Positions 59,147 through 64,000 of a stretch of 64,000 nucleotides of DNA are shown here, one piece after another; position 1 is the first letter of the stretch, and every line of letters begins with the position of its first letter. Under the pieces are notes generated by a model. That model had not been told where the DNA came from, ran no database searches, and saw nothing but the letters and a program-made list of their open reading frames with translations. The stretch spans positions 6,106,001-6,170,000 of the forward strand of contig JACJDG010000003.1 in the NCBI GenBank assembly GCA_016432725.1, read 5' to 3'. Made by a program: the position numbers and the translations under genes. The stretch is from Streptomyces sp. DHE7-1 (GTDB lineage: Bacteria; Actinomycetota; Actinomycetes; Streptomycetales; Streptomycetaceae).

Positions 59147-62100
59147 GTGCGTCTCACCCTCACGGCCGTCGACCCCCGCGACGGGAGAACGGCGGACGTC
59201 GTCCTCGACGCCGACCCCGGCACACCGGTGCGCGAGGTCGCCCGCGCGCTGGAACGCCGGCTCACCGGGAAGCCCGGCGAGGAACCGCCGCCCCTGTACG
59301 CCGACGGACTGCCCCTCGACGCCGGTGCCGCGCTCGGGCGGTGCGCGCTGCGCGAGGGGGCCGTCGTCAGCCTGCACACCCCCGCCGGCTGCCCGCCGCG
59401 CGAGGTCACCGGCGTCGTGGAACTGCGCGTCGCCGGCGGCCCGGACGCCGGGCCCGTGCACCGGCTCGGTCTCGGCCGCACCGACGTCGGCCGGGGCCCG
59501 GCCGCCCACGTCCGCGTCGACGACCCCGCGCTCGCCGAGCACGCCCTGACCCTCACCGTCGCCCCGGACGGCCGGTGCACGGTACGCGCGTCCGGCGCCC
59601 GGCGGATCTCCCTGGACGGAGTGCCGCTGACGGCACGAGCCGACAGCGAGCAGGACGGGGACGGCACGGTGCGCGCGGGCTGGCCGCTCGGCTCCCAGCT
59701 CGCCGTCGGCGGCTCACTGCTCGAACTGGACGTCTGCGAACCGCCCGACGTCACCCCGCGCCCGTCCGAGGACGGCACCTGCCTGGACTTCGAGCGCCCC
59801 CGGCGGCCCACCCCGCCCGCCGAGGGCCCCCTCGGTGTCCCGCCGTACCGGTCCGGCGGCGAGTCCGTGCGGGACGCGTACCGGTCGCGGGCCCTGTACC
59901 TCGCGGCGGCGGTGGCGGGTCTCCTCGCCACGGTCGTCCTGCTGGCCGCGACCGGCCGCTGGTACGCCGCTCTGCTCGCCGTGCAGTGCCCGCTCTGCGT
60001 CTGGTTCGCGGTGCGCGCCCATCGCAGGCTGCGGGGCCACGAGCACGCCGCGGCACTGGCCCGGGAGGCCGCCGAGAGCCTCAGACTGCGCGGGCTGCGC
60101 GGTGCCGCCCCCTCTCCCGGAGCCGTCCTCTCGCTGGCCACCGGCCCCGGATCCCGGCTGTGGGAGCGCCGGCCCGGCGATCTCGACCATCTGTCGGTGC
60201 GCCTGGGCACGAGGCAGGACGACGACACCCCCGTCGTGCTGCCGCTGGCGGAACTCGGCGTGCTCGGCGTCGCCGGGCCGGACGAGTCCGCCCGGGCGCT
60301 CGGGCGCTGGGCGGTGGCCCAGATCGCCGTGCTGCACAGCCCGCTCGACGTGTCGCTGTACGTCCTGACGTCCAAGGGCGCACGGGAGTCCTGGGACTGG
60401 CTGCGCTGGCTGCCCCACCTGCGTCCGGCCGGCGGCGACGCCACCGTCGCCCTCGGCATGGACGCCGAGACCGTCGGGGCACGCATCGGGGAACTCCTGC
60501 GGCTGCTCTCCGAGCGGAGTGGCGAGGCCGGCGGCGCCGACGCGCGGCCGGACGTCGTGGTCGTCTGCGACGGCTCCCGGCGGCTGCGCTCGCTGCCCGG
60601 CATGGTGCAGCTGCTGCGCGAGGGCCCCGCCGCGGGCATCCACCTGCTGTGCCTGGACGACGAGGAGCGGTTCCTGCCCGCCGAGTGCCGGGCGGTCGTC
60701 GTCGCCGAACTCCCCGGTGGCCACAGTCCCTCCGGTTCCTGGCGCGCCTTCGGACCGGGGGCCGGCGGAGAGCCGGACACCGGGACCCGGCCGGACAACA
60801 TGATCCGGCTGGAGGCCCGACGGGGGACCGCAGAACGGCCGGGTCCGCTGCTGCGGGTCGAGGCCGGTGGGGAGCGGATGCGGGACGTGCGGCCCGACTT
60901 CGTCTCCGCCCGCTGGTGCGCGGTGCTGGCCCGCTCCCTGGCACCCCTGCGGGACGCGAGCGGCGGCACCGACTCCGCGACGCTGCCCGCCCGTTCCCGG
61001 CTCCTCGACGTCCTCGCGCTCGAACCGCCGGACGGACGGGAGATCGCGGAGCGCTGGACGGCGCGCGGCCCGTCGACGTTCGCCGCCATCGGAGAGACCT
61101 ACGACGGGCCCTTCGGCATCGATCTCCGGCGCGACGGGCCGCACGCCCTCATCGCGGGCACCTCCGGCTCCGGGAAGTCCGAACTGCTGCGGACGATCAT
61201 CGCCTCGCTCGCCGTGGCCAACTCCCCCGAGCACCTGACCTTCGTGCTCGTCGACTACGGGGGCGGCGCGTCCTTCCAGGACTGCGCCCGGCTTCCGCAC
61301 ACGGTCGGCACGGTGACCGACCTCGACCCGTACCTCGTGCAGCGGGTGCTGGACTCGTTCGCCGCCGAGCTGCGACGCCGGGAACAGCTGCTGGCGGCCC
61401 TGGACGCGAAGAACATCGACGACTACCACCACCTGCTGCGGCGGACCCCCGGCGAGCCCCTGCCCCGGCTGGTCGTCGTCATCGACGAGATCGCCACGAT
61501 GGCACGCGAGCTGCCGGACTTCATCTCCGGGTGATCAACGTGGCGCAGCGCGGCAGGTCCCTCGGCGTCCACCTGATCCTCGCCACCCAGCGGCCCAGCG
61601 GCGCCGTCTCGGCGGAGATCCGGGCCAACACCAATCTCCGTATCGCGCTGCGCGTCACCGACGGCGGTGAGTCCCAGGACATCGTCGACTCGCCCGAGGC
61701 CGCCACGATCCCGAGGTCCGTGCCGGGGCGCGGCTACGCGCGGCTCGGCCACGCCTCGCTCATCCCGTTCCAGGCGGGCCGCGTCGCGGGCCCCCGCCAC
61801 GGTGCCGCGGCCTCGGCCCGGCGCGCGCCCTGGACGGCCTCGCTGACCTGGTCCGAGCTGGGCCGGCCCGCCCCGGCGCGGCCGGCCCCGGCGCCGGACC
61901 CGGACGCGCCGGTCACCACCGACTTCGACGCCCTGGTCGACGCCGTCCGCGAGGCCCATGCGGCGCTCGGTGTCCCGCCCCAGCACAGCCCGTGGCTCCC
62001 GCCGCTGCCCGGAGTCCTCACGCTCGACGAGGCCGGCGCCCCGGTGGACGGGGAGTCCGGGGACCTGCCCGCGGTGGCGTTCGCCGTCGAGGACCGGCCC

Positions 62101-63587
62101 GCGGAGCAGCGCCGCCGGCCGGTCCGTGTCGACCTCGCGCACTTCGGCCATCTGCTGGTCGCGGGCGCCCCGCGGACCGGCCGCACCCAGGCACTGCGCA
62201 CGGTCGCCGGGGCGCTGGCCCGCGTCCACTCCTGTGCCGACGTGCACCTCTACGGAATCGACTGCGGGCACAACGGACTCGCCGCGCTGGCCGGGCTGCC
62301 GCACTGCGGGGCCCTGGTGTCCCGCCGGGAGAGCGAGCGCGTCGCCCGGCTGCTGTCCCGGCTGACGGACGTACTCGACCGGCGCCAGGACGCCATGGCC
62401 CGGTCGGACCTGGCCGACATCACCGCGCAGCGCGGCCGCGCGGAACCGGCCGGCCGGTGGCCGCACCTGGTGGTCCTGCTGGACGGCTGGGAGGGCTGGC
62501 TGCCCGTCCTCGGCGAGTACGAGCACGGCCGGCTGACGGACGAGCTGTTCCGGCTGCTGCGGGAGGGCGCCCCGGCCGGCCTCCACCTGGTCGTCAGCGG
62601 TGACCGGCAGCTGCTGTCCGGCCGGATCTCCTCACTGACCGAGGAGCGGTACGCGCTGCGGCTGCCCGACCGGTCCGACTACGCCCTGCTCGGCATCCGG
62701 CCGGGCGCCGTGCCGGAAGATCTGCCCGCGGGCCGCGCCGTACGCGCGGGAAGCGGGACGGAGACGCAGTTCGCCCTGCTGACCGGCGATCCGTCGGCCC
62801 GGGCCCAGACCGAGGCGCTGGCCGCCGTCGCCGTGTCGGCGGCCGCCCGCGACGCGGCGGTGCCGGAGGGACGGCGCCCGTTCCGCGTCGACGCGCTGCC
62901 CGGCCGTATCGGCTTCGAGGAGGCGTGGCGGCTGCGCGACCCGGATGCCTCCCGGTCCCCGCTGTGGGCACTGGCCGGTGTCGGGGGGACGAGCTCACCG
63001 CGTACGGTCCGGATCTCGCCCAGGGCGTACCGGCGTTCGTCGTCGCCGGGCCGCCCGGATCGGGCCGTTCGACCGCGCTGCTGAACCTGGCACGCTCGAG
63101 TCTGCGCCAGGGCGCTCGCCTGGTCGTGGCGGCGCCGCGTCCGTCGCCCCTGCGGGAGCTGGCGGGGCGGGAGGGCGTGGTCGCGGTCTTCACGGACGGA
63201 GACATCGGCGCGGAGGAGTTCGACCGTGCCGTGGCTCCCGCCTCCGCCGAGCGGCCGACCGTGGTGGTCATGGACGACGCCGAGGTCCTCGACGACTGCG
63301 CAGCCGGGACCTCCCTGAAGCGCCTGCTCCGGCACGGCGCCGAGCACGGGCTCGCACTCGTCCTCGGTGGCGCCGAGGAGGAGGTCTGCGCGGGCTTCTC
63401 CGGCTGGCAGGTGGATGCGAAGAAGGCGCGGCGCGGGCTGCTCCTGTCACCTCAGGCTTCCTTGTCGGGGGAGCTCATCGGCCACCGGGTCGGCCGGAGC
63501 GCGGTCGGATACCCGGTGCAGCCGTGCCGGGGGCTGCTGCACCTCGGCGACGGCAGGCTGCTGTCCGTGCTGGTCCCGTCGGACTGA
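59147..63587 (+). CDS. FHA-domain FtsK/SpoIIIE (EssC/EccC-like) ATPase (two frame breaks)
   Basis: About 1480 residues after repair. Order: a ubiquitin-like N-terminal part (1-80), an FHA domain (about 87-165; RLGLGRTDVGRGPAAHVRV), two membrane helices (about 253-295), an EssC-like module one, then module two with intact Walker A GTSGSGKSELL (about 671), Walker B LVVVIDEIAT (about 776) and VHLILATQRPSG, module three with AGAPRTGRTQ (about 1006) and a last P-loop GPPGSGRST (about 1300). The domain order matches type VII secretion motor ATPases. Breaks near 61530 and 62985. GTG 59147 follows GAGGAGGAAGG. No WXG100 substrate gene is seen in the window. Confidence 0.8.
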
Positions 63588-63645
63588 ACCGCCGCGGAGC
63601 GGGATGCCCGGTGGCCGGATCGGCCCGGTTTGAGATTCTGTGCAT

Positions 63646-64000
63646 GTGTGGGGTGTGCCGCGCTGGATCCAGTCACGTCGCGGGCCTCCGACCGGCGCCG
63701 GCCGCCGCCCGCCGGGCGCGGCCGGCGGGCCGGAGGGCGGCGCGGCGCGGCCGGCGGCGCTGCGGGCCGCGCTGGGCGGGATCGGCACGACCCTCGACGA
63801 GGAGACGACCTGCGCCGAGCTGACCGCCGCCGCCGTGCGGCTGACCGGCGGTTCGGCGGCCGTTCTGTCCCGCGGCGGCGACTCCGGGCCGGGGTACGCC
63901 GGCGGCTCCGGGTCCGGTTGGGACGGTGGCACCGGATCCGGCCGCGGCGAGGGCGCCCTCGCGGGGTGCGGCGGGGACACCCGCCCCGGATACCGGGCGG
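63646..64000 (+). CDS. start of a probable GAF/SpoIIE-type (PP2C) phosphatase, cut by the window end
   Basis: About 118 residues are present. After a Gly/Pro/Ala-rich start comes LRAALGGIGTTLDEETTCAELTAAAVRLTGGSAAVL, typical of the GAF-like sensor part before the SpoIIE phosphatase domain in Streptomyces proteins. The phosphatase domain itself would lie outside the window. GTG 63646 is used; GTG 63640 and 63655 are possible. An ATG at 63644 is in another frame that stops at 63823. It begins 58 bases after the FtsK gene and may share its transcript. Confidence 0.45.
   Translation, partial: MWGVPRWIQSRRGPPTGAGRRPPGAAGGPEGGAARPAALRAALGGIGTTLDEETTCAELTAAAVRLTGGSAAVLSRGGDSGPGYAGGSGSGWDGGTGSGRGEGALAGCGGDTRPGYRA

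Noticed and set aside
51337-63587. Calling the locus a standard ESX type VII secretion cluster
   Set aside because: Only EssC/FtsK-like motors are present; no EccB, EccD, EccE, mycosin or WXG100 gene is in the window, and SLATT and phosphoesterase genes are not ESX parts.
63644-63823. ATG at 63644 as start of a short gene
   Set aside because: That frame gives an Arg/Ala-rich shadow that stops at 63823; the frame from GTG 63646 carries a recognisable GAF-like sensor pattern.
1-64000. CRISPR arrays, tRNA or rRNA genes, insertion sequences, attachment sites
   Set aside because: No regular spaced repeats, no cloverleaf-like segments ending in CCA context, no transposase or integrase motifs and no terminal inverted repeats were seen by eye; a tRNAscan or IS search was not possible.

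Overview
The window is very GC-rich, has strong third-position GC bias, frequent GTG starts and typical actinobacterial gene neighbourhoods. I read it as a piece of a Streptomyces chromosome. The left end matches the rok7B7-xylFGH region known from S. coelicolor. No rRNA, tRNA, CRISPR array, insertion sequence or prophage is visible.

Layout. 1-4050: end of a ROK-family regulator, then xylose-type ABC transporter genes xylF-xylG-xylH. 4127-9718: dxs (isoprenoid precursor synthesis), an APC amino-acid permease, a membrane glycosyltransferase-like protein and a small membrane protein behind a TetR-type palindrome. 9837-11378 (minus): NYN/PIN-like protein and an LCP cell-wall ligase. 11720-21952: a cell-surface polymer cluster made of a beta-propeller protein, a Stealth sugar-phosphate transferase, two GT2-TagF bifunctional enzymes and a GT2 enzyme between them. 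22062-25404 (minus): fadB/fadA-type beta-oxidation pair. 25771-28833 (minus): RNase D, a LuxR-type response regulator and a DUF3000 protein. 28930-36005: heme genes hemE, hemY (cgoX) and hemQ (chdC), interleaved with a rhomboid protease, a CoA-disulfide-reductase-like flavoprotein and a DUF4349 lipoprotein. 36110-43643 (minus): secreted TAP-type peptidase, a TIGR04222 / DUF4142 / DUF692 (MNIO) gene row, a Pth2-like protein, a polysaccharide deacetylase and a slipin. 43793-46374 (minus): SulP transporter coupled to beta-carbonic anhydrase, and a secreted protein. 46618-51078: zapE, a RibD-C reductase, a small conserved protein, murC and msrB. 51337-64000: SLATT membrane protein, a huge degenerate EssC-like ATPase fused to an intact AAA-type NTPase, a P-loop/calcineurin phosphoesterase fusion, an FHA-FtsK/EssC ATPase, and the start of a probable GAF/SpoIIE phosphatase.

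How the genes work together. XylFGH imports xylose under a ROK repressor. The Stealth/GT2/TagF set, next to an LCP ligase, looks like a pathway making a phosphodiester-linked wall polymer. HemE, HemY and HemQ are steps of the coproporphyrin-dependent heme pathway. SulP plus carbonic anhydrase handles bicarbonate. The last 12.7 kb is the best candidate for an undescribed system: a putative 2TM pore effector, a pseudo-ATPase/active-ATPase pair related to type VII secretion motors, a phosphoesterase, and FHA/phosphatase signalling parts.

Caution on quality. I count about 34 reading-frame breaks in 22 genes, nearly all equal to loss of one base in or beside a short G or C run, including in housekeeping genes (dxs, murC). 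Adding back the lost bases makes every affected gene a whole number of codons. I treat these as sequence errors, not pseudogenes, and give each gene its full extent. Products and lengths of those genes are therefore reconstructed.
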